This document shows, one piece after another, positions 50,934 to 59,781 of a DNA stretch of 64,000 nt. Each line of letters starts with the position of its first letter. Within the stretch, counting starts at the first letter, position 1. Made by a program: the position numbers and the translations under genes. This stretch comes from JADLHS01 sp964594985. Lineage in GTDB: Bacteria; Verrucomicrobiota; Verrucomicrobiia; Limisphaerales; JADLHS01. A model generated the notes under the pieces. It worked only from the letters and a program-made list of their open reading frames with translations. It was not told where the DNA came from and made no database searches. Where the stretch lies: positions 1 to 64,000 of the forward strand of contig CAZQNQ010000006.1 in assembly GCA_964594985.1 (NCBI GenBank). Reading direction: 5' to 3'.

Positions 50934-51722
50934 TCAGTGCCGGCGCCGCGTGCGCCAGCCGACCCATGCCGCTGCCATGCCCGCCAGCGCGAGGCTGGTC
51001 GGCTCAGGCACAGCGGTGATGATCGTGCCGCCGGGGAGCGTGGTGGTGTCCACGTTGATGGTACCGCTGCCGCCGTAAGCGGTCAGTTGGCCGTTCGCGA
51101 TCCACGTCGCGACATTGGCGCTGATGTCTCCACCGCGCACAATCCACGTGCCGGCGCCGATGTCCACGAGGGCGTTGTTCTGGCCGCTGGCGTTCAGGTT
51201 GACGTTGCCGCCGATGTCGAGCGTGCCGCTGGCGAGGTTGATCTTGCCGCCAATCCACGTCCAACCGCGGGCCTTCACGGTGCTGTTGTCGGTGATGTTC
51301 AGGTTGACGCCGGGGGCGGTGTTGAACCACCAGTTGTCGCCCACCAGGAGTTCGCCGACTTCCAGGTAACCACCGCTGCTCACGTTGATGATCGAGGGAC
51401 TGGCGACGGCACCGATGGGAGCGAACACGAAACCGAGACTGGTGAAGCTGCCGCCGGCGATGTTCAGGCTCATGCCCCATTCCGGACCGAAGACGTCCCC
51501 ATCGAACGAGGCGACCGAGTTCAGCGTGATGCTGGTGCCGAAGGATTGATTGTTGAGGAACATGTTGCCCTGGCCCGGCGCGGGCAGGATGCCTAGGCTC
51601 CAGTTGCCGGGCGTGGTCCAGAGGCCGTCGCCGGTGGCTCCGGTCCAGTTGTTGTCGGCCTGAGCCGGGGTGGCCAGGCTGACGGCGATCGCCAGCATGG
51701 CTGTTTGTATTGTTGTTTTCAT
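50934..51722 (-). CDS. secreted PEP-CTERM-sorted protein
   Basis: This is a 262-residue product. A signal peptide (TAMLAIAVSLATPAQA) and a C-terminal sorting signal VPEPTSLALAGMAAAWVGWR then TRRRH (Pro-Glu-Pro, hydrophobic helix, Arg cluster) mark it for exosortase processing. The body is a beta-rich, Gly/Asn-rich repeat (SSGGYLEVGELLVGD, ASGTLDIGGNVNLNASG), resembling autotransporter-like or beta-helix surface proteins. It shares layout with the next gene upstream (WTGATGDGLWTTPGNW versus WSAGGDQATWSQAANW). No exosortase gene is in the window. Confidence 0.85.
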   Translation of the reverse strand: MKTTIQTAMLAIAVSLATPAQADNNWTGATGDGLWTTPGNWSLGILPAPGQGNMFLNNQSFGTSITLNSVASFDGDVFGPEWGMSLNIAGGSFTSLGFVFAPIGAVASPSIINVSSGGYLEVGELLVGDNWWFNTAPGVNLNITDNSTVKARGWTWIGGKINLASGTLDIGGNVNLNASGQNNALVDIGAGTWIVRGGDISANVATWIANGQLTAYGGSGTINVDTTTLPGGTIITAVPEPTSLALAGMAAAWVGWRTRRRH

Positions 51723-51760
51723 GGTTGTGGTTTGGTTCTGAGGTTTCTGACTGAGTCGCC

Positions 51761-53740
51761 TTAGTTTTTCAGGCGGAAGTATTGCGCCGCGCCCGATTGC
51801 GGTACGGTCCACTTGTAGTTGCTGCCATCAATCACCAGCGTGCCGGTGCTGACTTCGGTCCAGTTGGCGGCCGTGCCCAGCGTCGGACTGGCCAACAAGG
51901 TGACGAGTGCGGAACTCGCCGGCCAAGTCAGGACGATGTTATTTCCGGACACGATGGCGGTGAGCGAGACGCTGGTGTTCGCGCCGACGAGTTGATTCGG
52001 GCCAAGCAGGGCGTTGGCTTTGATCTGGCCCGGGCTGAGCGGGCCGTTGTAGATGCGGAATTCATCCATCAACATCGCCAGGGGCGGATCGTTGAGCCAT
52101 TGGGAGCGCCCGAGATAGTTGAACGGACTGCCGGTGGCGAAGGCGTCGGTCAACGTGACAGTGATGTTCGGGTTGATCGCCGCCTGCACGCCGTTGGTAT
52201 AAACGGACAGGTAACCGGCTTCCGGGTGAAAGACGCAGACCAGATGCAGGTTGGTGTAGTTGTCCAACACCGGAGTGAAAGACGGGTTCTGTTCGGTGCT
52301 GCCATCGCGGATGCCCGCTTGCGTCGTCGCCGGGGTGAAGCCGGTGTGCGGCTGGAAGCTGATGTAGTGGTGGCCGTTGGCGCCGTCGTTGTCGCCGAAG
52401 GTGAACAGTACCGCCCAATTGCCGATGGTGCCGAGCGTGACCCAGGTCTCGATGGTCACGGCGTTGAGATTCGTGAGCAGGCCGGCGGGGAATGAAGCGT
52501 AACCATCCACCCCGTTCAATTCCAACTGACCCGCGTTGAAGAGGGCGCTGTTATAAATAGTGACATCGCCGCTCGCGCCGCCGACCGAATCCGCCGCAGT
52601 AGTGCCGCTGGTTTCCGAGAAGCTATACCGATGCGCCATGCTGGTGGGGTTGGTCCAGGCGCTGACGGTGATCGAAACCGAGTTGCTCAAGCTGCCGATG
52701 ATGGCCGTGACCGTGGCGGTGCCGGCCCCGGTGGCGCGGATCTGGCCATTGGCGGCGACTGTGACGACGTTGGTGGCGCTGGATTGATAGGTAAGGTTGG
52801 TCGCGGTGCTGGTCACGTTGATATTGGTGGCGACACCGTAGTCCGCAAAGACCAGGGCTTGCTGCAAGCCGCCCACGACCACGTTGGTGCGGGGGATTTG
52901 AATGCGGACGGCGGTCATGACGCTCGGACCGGTGGCCGTGGTGGTCACGACCGTGCGTTCGGGCCAGTTCACGTCGGCTTCATCAATGACGATCTGCGAC
53001 GCGCCAGCCGGCGAGCCGTACACCCACAGAATGCCGCGTGCGATCCAGTCGTTCACTGTCACCGTATAAGTCGCGGGTAACACGAGCTTCGCGCCGAATT
53101 GCAGATTGATGGAACGAGTGGTGTCGTTGTCGAAGCCCCCAGCGAAAACTGGGGTGGCGGCGGCGGGGCCGGCGTTCAAGGCGTTGGTGACGCTTACCGT
53201 GCCGCCGGGATAGATGTTCAAGCGCGCCCCATGTTGAAACCAGTTCACGCCGACGAAGGCGTTGCTGTAAACGTTCATGACGACGTTTGGCCCGCCGCCG
53301 AACCACCATGCCGTCCCAAGCGCCAACGTGTCGCGCAACGACCAGTAACCGTTGGTCTGGACGTTGACCGTGGTCACGACGGTGTTCAGATCGCCCCAGA
53401 CGAACTGGCCAAAGCCGCAGGTTACCGAACCGTAGATGTTGAGCGTCTGGCCCCATAACGGGCCGAAGATGGCGTCGCCGATGTTGACCACGTCGGACGC
53501 GGCGATGTTGATCGGGACGACCGAGCCGCCGGCATTGACAAAGGTGTCAATGGCGAAGGTGGTGCCGTCCGCTAGCGGCACGACGCCTTGGGTCCAGTTG
53601 GCGGCCTGACTCCACGTGGCTTGGTCGCCTCCGGCGGACCATTGATAATTGGTCGTCTGGCCTTGAGCGACGGTGGCGGTAATTACGCCGGCGGCGACGG
53701 CGATGCCAGCCAGCAGTCTAAAGAGGTGGGTTGGTTTCAT
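51761..53740 (-). CDS. secreted beta-rich protein with Ig-like and LamG domains
   Basis: This is a 659-residue product. A signal peptide (LFRLLAGIAVAAGVITATVA) leads into an N-terminal 220-residue region related to the PEP-CTERM protein downstream (DAIFGPLWGQTLNIYGS versus DVFGPEWGMSLNIAGG). A bacterial Ig-like domain (about 300-370) and a LamG domain (about 375-570; MAHRYSFSETSGTTAADSVG, GPLSPGQIKANALLG) follow, then a short C-terminal module ending YFRLKN. No enzyme motif is visible. Likely a surface carbohydrate-binding protein. It lies 38 bp upstream of the PEP-CTERM gene on the same strand. Confidence 0.78.
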   Translation of the reverse strand: MKPTHLFRLLAGIAVAAGVITATVAQGQTTNYQWSAGGDQATWSQAANWTQGVVPLADGTTFAIDTFVNAGGSVVPINIAASDVVNIGDAIFGPLWGQTLNIYGSVTCGFGQFVWGDLNTVVTTVNVQTNGYWSLRDTLALGTAWWFGGGPNVVMNVYSNAFVGVNWFQHGARLNIYPGGTVSVTNALNAGPAAATPVFAGGFDNDTTRSINLQFGAKLVLPATYTVTVNDWIARGILWVYGSPAGASQIVIDEADVNWPERTVVTTTATGPSVMTAVRIQIPRTNVVVGGLQQALVFADYGVATNINVTSTATNLTYQSSATNVVTVAANGQIRATGAGTATVTAIIGSLSNSVSITVSAWTNPTSMAHRYSFSETSGTTAADSVGGASGDVTIYNSALFNAGQLELNGVDGYASFPAGLLTNLNAVTIETWVTLGTIGNWAVLFTFGDNDGANGHHYISFQPHTGFTPATTQAGIRDGSTEQNPSFTPVLDNYTNLHLVCVFHPEAGYLSVYTNGVQAAINPNITVTLTDAFATGSPFNYLGRSQWLNDPPLAMLMDEFRIYNGPLSPGQIKANALLGPNQLVGANTSVSLTAIVSGNNIVLTWPASSALVTLLASPTLGTAANWTEVSTGTLVIDGSNYKWTVPQSGAAQYFRLKN

Positions 53741-53800
53741 GATATTACAGATGGATTTCGGTTGTTGGGTTGGTTGGTTTGAAAATGAAATAGTTTCTGG

Positions 53801-54613
53801 TCACCACCAGAAACCGGGACTTGTGCCGCTGGCGCGTTGAGCCATCTCCCGGAATCTTCGCCACTGCACGTGACCGTCCTTAAAGGCGATGTGTCCACCG
53901 TCGGGTAAACTGCCTTTCAAGTGCGGACTCAGGTGACGCACGGAAAATCCTCCGGTAGTGATGTCGTTAAAGCTGCCGGCCAGCGTCGGATCGGCGGCGG
54001 TCCCGCCCCGATTCTGGCTGATGGTGGCGTCGGCGATCAGCGGACGATCGCTGATCGGCGGGGCCGGATAAACCGTGAAGGCATCCACGCGAGCGGGTTC
54101 GGATTGCAACGTGGTGTTCTGGTTGGAGCGCATCAAGGAAAACTGGGTAACGTTGGTGGCGGGGCCGGTAAATGCCATGACGTAACCGATCACATGGCTG
54201 GAAGCGCTGTTATCGTCGTTGCTCCAGAAATGCCACAGGCTGTTGGGCATGGGGTTGTTGAAGTTCAAGTCATCGTTGAAGCGCGGTGAAGTGCCGGGAC
54301 AATAAAAGGTCTTTTTCTTCATGCCGCTCTCAATCATCAGGTTGGCAGTGTTGTTGGGGATGTCCCAAGCCCAAGCGCCGATGATCTCGGGCAGCTTATC
54401 CCGGTTATCCCCGGCATACATCGTCGTCGCGATTGCGAATTGGCGCAGATTGTTGAGGCAGGTGATGCGCTTGGCCTTCTCCTTGGCCTTCGCCAGCGCC
54501 GGCAACAACATCGCCGCCAGAATCGCGATGATCGCAATCACCACCAGTAATTCGATGAGCGTGAAGGCAGAAAGATAACGGGAAAGGCGGTTGACTGGCT
54601 TGAGACTTTGCAT
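53801..54613 (-). CDS. type II secretion/prepilin-like pseudopilin (GspG-type N-terminus)
   Basis: The 270-residue product has a prepilin cleavage/methylation motif AFTLIELLVVIAIIAILAAM then LLPALAKAKEKA (residues about 16-48), processed by prepilin peptidase. The C-terminal part is the Verrucomicrobia/Planctomycetes style, with CLNNLRQFAIATTMYAGDNR, a YCPG Cys motif and HIAFKDGHVQWRRFREM near the end. Many paralogues usually exist per genome and their function is unsettled (secretion or surface assembly). Probably co-expressed with the surface proteins downstream. Confidence 0.85.
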   Translation of the reverse strand: MQSLKPVNRLSRYLSAFTLIELLVVIAIIAILAAMLLPALAKAKEKAKRITCLNNLRQFAIATTMYAGDNRDKLPEIIGAWAWDIPNNTANLMIESGMKKKTFYCPGTSPRFNDDLNFNNPMPNSLWHFWSNDDNSASSHVIGYVMAFTGPATNVTQFSLMRSNQNTTLQSEPARVDAFTVYPAPPISDRPLIADATISQNRGGTAADPTLAGSFNDITTGGFSVRHLSPHLKGSLPDGGHIAFKDGHVQWRRFREMAQRASGTSPGFWW

Positions 54614-54736
54614 GGCGGTTGTTTCGTGCCGACACCATGCCCGCACCGAGGGATTCGCCCGGGGCGATACAAACAATGTCTGGCTTCAACGGGTAATGCG
54701 CCGTCCTTGGAGAAAACCCGACAGGAAATCTTGCGA

Positions 54737-56932
54737 TTATTTTTGCGCCAGCAGCCCGGTCGCTTCCCGCAGCAGAATGCGGGCGAACACCCAGTCGAAC
54801 CAGAAGCCTTGCGTGCCCGTGCCGCGTTCCAGCCCGGCTTTGAACTTCGTCTCCACCGCCTCGCGACCAGGGGCCAGGGCCGGGTCCGCCAGATCGCTGC
54901 GGCGCAGTTGGTGATAGCTCATGGCCAGGATGATCTGCGCCGTCGCATGGCGCGGGGCGTTGAACTCGTCGTAACCCAAACAGCGCTCACACCACTCCAC
55001 GGCCCGGGCGTAATTGCCCCGCCGATATTCGTATAACGCCAGCGACATCGAACGCCACGCCGCTTGAAACATTTCTTCCCGGGCGGTGTCGTTCCTCTGG
55101 GCGAAATAATTTTCCGCCGCCTCCACCTGCGGCTTGAGTTGCGCCAACAGGCGTTCGTCCGCCGGGGCCAGCAGGCAGATCTTGATGATGCGATCGCTGA
55201 AGAGGTAGGGCGCGGCGGAGAAATGTTCCACCGCCGCCTGGCGGAATCGCTCGTAACCGGCCGTGTCATTGATTTCCAGCAGGGCGGGGCCGAATTCCAG
55301 ATGATCGAGCGTGGCGGTGTCCTGTCCGTCCAGTTGATTGATCTGCAACAATCGGCGGAAACATTCCACCGCCTCCTGCCAACGACCGTTGAGCGCGTGC
55401 CAGTCGCCCACCGAGCGCAACACCGCCGCGAGTTCGATCGAGGGTTTGCCGACGGGAATCCCCTTCAACAGCGCATTCGCTTCCGGGTAATTGTCCTGAC
55501 TGACCAGCAACGCGGCCTGCGTGATCTTTTCACGCCATTCCGCCTGTTGCCGCAAGCCCGCCTCCTGTTGCTCGGCATCCACGGCGCGTTTGCGGGCCTC
55601 GCGTTCGCGGAAAAACAACCAGGTGGACGTCGTCAGCCCAACGATGAGCACCAGCGTGATGGCAAAGCCCGAGGCGAACACGGCTTTGTTGCGACGCACC
55701 AGTTTTTGCAGCCGGTACGTCCGGCTGGGCGGACGCGCGAACACAGGTTCATTGTTCAGATAGCGCTGGATGTCCATCGCCAGCGCGTTGGCCGTCTCGT
55801 AGCGTCGCTTGCGGTCCTTTTCCAATGCCTTCATCACGATCCAATCGGGATCGCCCCGCAGTTGCGAGATCAATTTGGGCGGTTCGACGTGGCGCTGTTG
55901 CGCGGTCGCGGTCAGTTCCTCGTTCTGCAACGTGGTGAGAATCGTGGACGGACGTTGCGGTTCGCGTTCGCGCAAGGTGCGCCGCATTTCGTCGAAGCCG
56001 GATTGCAGCAGTTGCTTGGGGTCAAACGGCGTCCGCCCGGTGAGCAGTTCGTAAAGCAACACCCCAAGACTGTAGATGTCGGCGCGGGTATCAATGTCCA
56101 GCCCGCTCATCTCCGCCTGCTCGGGACTCATGTAGGCAGGTGTGCCGATGATCTGCGCGTAGGCGGTGAATAGCGTTTTCTCGGTAAGCTGCGCTTCGGT
56201 GGCTTTGGCGATGCCGAAATCAATCACCTTCGGCACCGGCACCCCATCGTGCAGCGTGACAAGAATGTTCGACGGCTTGATGTCGCGATGGATGATGCCC
56301 TTTTGATGTGCGTGCTGGATCGCCTGACAGATCAGGATGAACAGATGCAGACGCTGGGTCGTGTCGAGATGGTTGGCGTCACAATACTCCGTGACCTTGA
56401 AGCCGCGCACCAGTTCCATGACGAAGAACGGGCGGCCGGTCTCGGTCGCGCCAGCATCAAGCACGCGGGCGATGTTCGGATGATCCATCATCGCCAGCGC
56501 CTGGCGCTCGGCTTCGAAGCGGGCGATGACGGACTTGGTGTCCATGCCCAGCTTGATGATCTTGAGCGCGACGCGGCGGCGCACGGGTTTTTCCTGCTCG
56601 GCCATATAGACCGCGCCGCAACCGCCCTCGCCGATGCGTTCCAGCAATTTGTAATTCCCGATGCGCTTGCCGACCTGTTCGTCGTCCGCGGCGCGGGTGG
56701 GTTCGGAGTGGGCCAGGGCCTGTAGTTCACCGCCCAACGAATGCACGGCTGAACCGCCCGCGGCAAAAAAATCCTCCGCCGGTTCGAGTGCGACCAAGAG
56801 TTCCTCCACGCGCTGGCGCAATCCGGCGTCACCGCCACACGCGCGCGTGAGATATGAACGCCGCGCCCCGGCATCGGTGATGAGCCGGGCCGCGTCGAAA
56901 ATATCCTCTTCCTCTTTGAGCGTGGGATTCAT
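54737..56932 (-). CDS. transmembrane Ser/Thr protein kinase with C-terminal TPR-like region
   Basis: This is a 731-residue product. The kinase domain (about 93-400) is complete: ERIGEGGCGAVYMAEQ (glycine loop), VALKIIKLGM (Lys124), HRDIKPSN (catalytic Asp217), KVIDFGIAKA (DFG) and GTPAYMSPEQAE. A membrane helix (FASGFAITLVLIVGLTTSTW, about 420) separates it from a helical periplasmic region of about 280 residues. The N-terminal 90 residues match the short helical segment usual in planctomycete/verrucomicrobial kinases. It follows an ECF sigma factor gene by 55 bp, and the pair likely forms a signalling unit. Confidence 0.92.
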   Translation of the reverse strand: MNPTLKEEEDIFDAARLITDAGARRSYLTRACGGDAGLRQRVEELLVALEPAEDFFAAGGSAVHSLGGELQALAHSEPTRAADDEQVGKRIGNYKLLERIGEGGCGAVYMAEQEKPVRRRVALKIIKLGMDTKSVIARFEAERQALAMMDHPNIARVLDAGATETGRPFFVMELVRGFKVTEYCDANHLDTTQRLHLFILICQAIQHAHQKGIIHRDIKPSNILVTLHDGVPVPKVIDFGIAKATEAQLTEKTLFTAYAQIIGTPAYMSPEQAEMSGLDIDTRADIYSLGVLLYELLTGRTPFDPKQLLQSGFDEMRRTLREREPQRPSTILTTLQNEELTATAQQRHVEPPKLISQLRGDPDWIVMKALEKDRKRRYETANALAMDIQRYLNNEPVFARPPSRTYRLQKLVRRNKAVFASGFAITLVLIVGLTTSTWLFFREREARKRAVDAEQQEAGLRQQAEWREKITQAALLVSQDNYPEANALLKGIPVGKPSIELAAVLRSVGDWHALNGRWQEAVECFRRLLQINQLDGQDTATLDHLEFGPALLEINDTAGYERFRQAAVEHFSAAPYLFSDRIIKICLLAPADERLLAQLKPQVEAAENYFAQRNDTAREEMFQAAWRSMSLALYEYRRGNYARAVEWCERCLGYDEFNAPRHATAQIILAMSYHQLRRSDLADPALAPGREAVETKFKAGLERGTGTQGFWFDWVFARILLREATGLLAQK

Positions 56933-56987
56933 CGCCGGGTCTTACTCTCTCATGCGCTATGCGGCAGCCGAAACCGACAGTTTCATT

Positions 56988-57545
56988 TCATAATTCCGTC
57001 TGGATGCAGCGGAACATCCAGGCTTTGGCGAACGCCCACTGGCGTTCCACCGTGCGTTCGGTGACCCCGAGGCTCTGCGCGACTTCCTGATTTGTCAGGC
57101 CGCCGAAGAATTTCAACACAACGATCTTTGCTTTTTCCGGGTCCTCTTGCTTCAACTGCTCCAAGGCTTCGTCAATCAGCAGAATCTTGTCATCGGGCGT
57201 GGTGTCGGCCAGGTCCAGTTCCTCCAGCTCGACACGCACCTGGTCGCCGCCGCGTTTGAGCCGGGATTTGCGGCGGGCGTTTTCGATAAGGATGCGGCGC
57301 ATCGCCTCCGCCGCCGCACCGAAGAAGTGCGCCCGGTTCTCCCAGTTGCGATTGCCTTCACCGACGAGCCGCAGCCACGCCTCATGCACGAGGGCGGTGG
57401 GTTGCAGAGTCTGGCCGGCGGCTTCGCGCGCCATGCGGGCGGCGGCGAGATGGCGCAATTCTTCATAAACGAGCGGCAACAAATCCGACGAAGCCTGTCG
57501 CTCGCCGCGCGCCACTGCTTGCAGCATCAATGTGATGTCGCTCAT
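56988..57545 (-). CDS. ECF-family RNA polymerase sigma factor (Planctomycetes/Verrucomicrobia type)
   Basis: The 185-residue product has a region 2 of the form YEELRHLAAARMAREAAGQT then LQPTALVHEAWLRL, followed by FGAAAEAMRRILIENARRK. Region 4 is LKFFGGLTNQEVAQSLGVTE then RTVERQW. These are hallmarks of the sigma-70 ECF group that associates with Ser/Thr kinases. It would direct transcription in response to signals passed by the neighbouring kinase. The downstream same-strand secreted genes are candidate targets. Start at 57545, giving MSDITLMLQAV. Confidence 0.92.
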   Translation of the reverse strand: MSDITLMLQAVARGERQASSDLLPLVYEELRHLAAARMAREAAGQTLQPTALVHEAWLRLVGEGNRNWENRAHFFGAAAEAMRRILIENARRKSRLKRGGDQVRVELEELDLADTTPDDKILLIDEALEQLKQEDPEKAKIVVLKFFGGLTNQEVAQSLGVTERTVERQWAFAKAWMFRCIQTEL

Positions 57546-57639
57546 GAGTAAGTGCGGAGAGTATGCCCGCACCGGCAAGTTTTGCGAGCCAACTTCTCCG
57601 CGCTCAGGCGGTGATAATGCCCGGGTGACGCCTTGCTCT

Positions 57640-57786
57640 CGGAGCCGGTCTGAAAATCCCGGAGCGCGGCTGTGTCGTCCTCGACCAGCCGCAGCAGGGC
57701 GCATTTTTTATGGCGTCAGGGAGCTTGTGATGTGCTGCGGCTGGTCTGCGACACAGCCGCGCTCCTTTTTCAGTCAGGCTCTCAGG
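57640..57786. repeat. composite inverted-repeat element (family G ends, family D interior)
   Basis: The outer arms are GAGCCGGTCTGAAAA and TTTTCAGTCAGGCTC, related to the ends at 33704-33858. The inner arms are GGAGCGCGGCTGTGTCG and CGACACAGCCGCGCTCC, with a further GACCAGCCGCAGCA / TGCTGCGGCTGGTC pair. It fills most of the 255-bp gap between the tandem GH43 and sigma factor genes. Confidence 0.7.
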
Positions 57787-57800
57787 CAGAACTACCGTGG

Positions 57801-59723
57801 TTACTTCGACTTTGCCGGGTTGACGCCCTCAGTGGTTTGTACCACGCGCTGCAACGAGCCGTCGGAGTTGTAATAGAGGTAGTCAATGCACACCGAACGA
57901 CGAAAGCTGCCACCTGTCGTTTGTACACCGCCGTTGTGATAGATGAAATACCAGCGCCCCAGGAATTCGATGATGGACTGGTGGATCGTGTTGCTGTTGC
58001 CCGCGATCTCGGTCAACAAACCGCGATGCGTCCACGGCCCGGTGAGTTTTTTGCTGGTCGAATAAGCCACCTTTTCCGGGAAACCGGTCGCGTAGCTGAG
58101 ATAGAAAGTGTCGCCGCGCTTGTGAATCCACGGTGCTTCGGTGAAGCCTTTTACTTCCGCATCCGGGATGACGTGAATCTCGCCGTCGAGTTCGGTCATG
58201 TTCGCCTTGAGTTTGGCCCAGTAACATTTCTGGTTGCCCCAGAACAGATACGCCTGACCGTCGTCATCAATCCACGCCGTCGGATCAATGTCGTCCCAAC
58301 TGATGCGCGTGGCCTTGGTCATGTCGTTGACCACCAGCGCCGAACCGCGCGCGTCCTGGAACGGACCGGTCGGACTGGTGGCGACGGCGACCCCGATGGC
58401 CTTGCCGCCGATGGTGGCGTGTGTGCACGAGACATACCAATAGAACTTTCCGTCGCGTTCAATCACCTGGCTGGCCCACGCGTCGCCGCGTGCCCACGCG
58501 AAATCCTTGGCGGCGAGTGGTGAACCGTGTTCCTCCCAATCCACCATGTTCGTTGAGGAGAAAAGCAACCAGTCATTCATCCGATAGTTGGAGTTGTTGT
58601 CCGGCGCGATGTCGTGGCCGGTGTAGAGATAGACGCGGCCTTGATGCACCAGCGCGGCGGGATCGGCGGTGAAGACCTTCGTGATGATCGGGTTGCCGCC
58701 GGTATGATGCACGGGGCGACGGTCGTCAGCCACGGGCGTTCCAAAGTTCGGCGTGCCGTCGGCGTTCCAGGTCAACACCTGCGCGCGGGTGGCGCGGTCG
58801 GGATTGCCCAGCGGATCGCCGGCAATGTGTTCGTAGTTGCGCGCGTGATAAACCATGATATCCGTCTTGCCGTCGGGCGTGGTGGTGAAGCAGTTGTGGC
58901 CCGGACCATACTGGCTGGTGGCGGGGTGGCTTTTGAAAACGGGCGTCGGCGATTTGCTCCAGGACTTCGGATCAAGCAGATCGGCGTTTTCATCCGCAGT
59001 AAGCAGGCCGAGGCAATAGTTCGCATCCGTGGCGCTGGCGGAATAGGTCAGGAACAACCGGCCATTGCGATGAATGACGGCGGGCGCTTCGTTGACGTTG
59101 TGGCCGATGCGTTCCCACGGCAGTTCGGGTTTGGAAATGCAAACTTGAGTGCCGGTGATGGACCACGGCGTGTCCATCTTGGCGAGGAACAGACTCGTGC
59201 CGCGCACGTCGGGGATGCTCTGCGCCCAGGCAAGGTAACGGGTGCCGCGATGCTCAAACGTGGTGGCGTCGAGCGTGAACGATCCCCAGTTCATCTTGAT
59301 TTCGCCCTTCTCAGTCCAGTTGCCTTCGAGTGGATTGGCGGAATCGTTTTCGAGCACGTATTGCCGGATGTCCCAGACGGCCTCGGCGCGACCGGCGGCG
59401 AAATAGATGTACCACTTGCCGCTGATGAAATGGATTTCCGGCGCCCAGATGTGATGACTCATCGGCCCGTTCGCATGTTTGCGCCAGATGACTTTTGCGG
59501 CGGCGCTGACCAGTCCGCCCACGGTGCGGGCGCGACGGAGTTCGATGCGATCATACTCCGGCACAGTGGCGGTGAAGTAATACCAGCCATCCGAATGTAA
59601 CGCGACGTGTGGGTCCGCGCGTTGCGGCAGGATGGGGTTGGACCACTTGAGCGGGTCATCGGCGGCGTGAACGGACAGGGTCAATCCCAGAAGAATCAGC
59701 AGGGAGCAGATGTGGGTGTGCAT
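57801..59723 (-). CDS. secreted tandem GH43 protein (two GH43 propellers)
   Basis: This is a 640-residue product. A signal peptide (HICSLLILLGLTLSVHA) is followed by two GH43-type domains. The first (about 25-330) has PQRADPHVALHSDGWYYF, HHIWAPEIHFISGKWYIYF and VNEAPAVIHRNGRLFL. The second (about 340-630) has FTADPAALVHQGRVYLYTGH, WDDIDPTAWIDDDGQAYLFW and GFTEAPWIHKRGDTFYL. Each has base Asp, middle Asp and acid Glu candidates. It likely acts as arabinofuranosidase or xylosidase on side chains. The ATG at 59723 is preferred because the next in-frame start upstream is TTG. Confidence 0.88.
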   Translation of the reverse strand: MHTHICSLLILLGLTLSVHAADDPLKWSNPILPQRADPHVALHSDGWYYFTATVPEYDRIELRRARTVGGLVSAAAKVIWRKHANGPMSHHIWAPEIHFISGKWYIYFAAGRAEAVWDIRQYVLENDSANPLEGNWTEKGEIKMNWGSFTLDATTFEHRGTRYLAWAQSIPDVRGTSLFLAKMDTPWSITGTQVCISKPELPWERIGHNVNEAPAVIHRNGRLFLTYSASATDANYCLGLLTADENADLLDPKSWSKSPTPVFKSHPATSQYGPGHNCFTTTPDGKTDIMVYHARNYEHIAGDPLGNPDRATRAQVLTWNADGTPNFGTPVADDRRPVHHTGGNPIITKVFTADPAALVHQGRVYLYTGHDIAPDNNSNYRMNDWLLFSSTNMVDWEEHGSPLAAKDFAWARGDAWASQVIERDGKFYWYVSCTHATIGGKAIGVAVATSPTGPFQDARGSALVVNDMTKATRISWDDIDPTAWIDDDGQAYLFWGNQKCYWAKLKANMTELDGEIHVIPDAEVKGFTEAPWIHKRGDTFYLSYATGFPEKVAYSTSKKLTGPWTHRGLLTEIAGNSNTIHQSIIEFLGRWYFIYHNGGVQTTGGSFRRSVCIDYLYYNSDGSLQRVVQTTEGVNPAKSK

Positions 59724-59781
59724 GTTTTGTTTCGGAATGAGTTTCAAAAAGTGAGAGTGCTGTCGTCGCGGCGTTCGCAGT

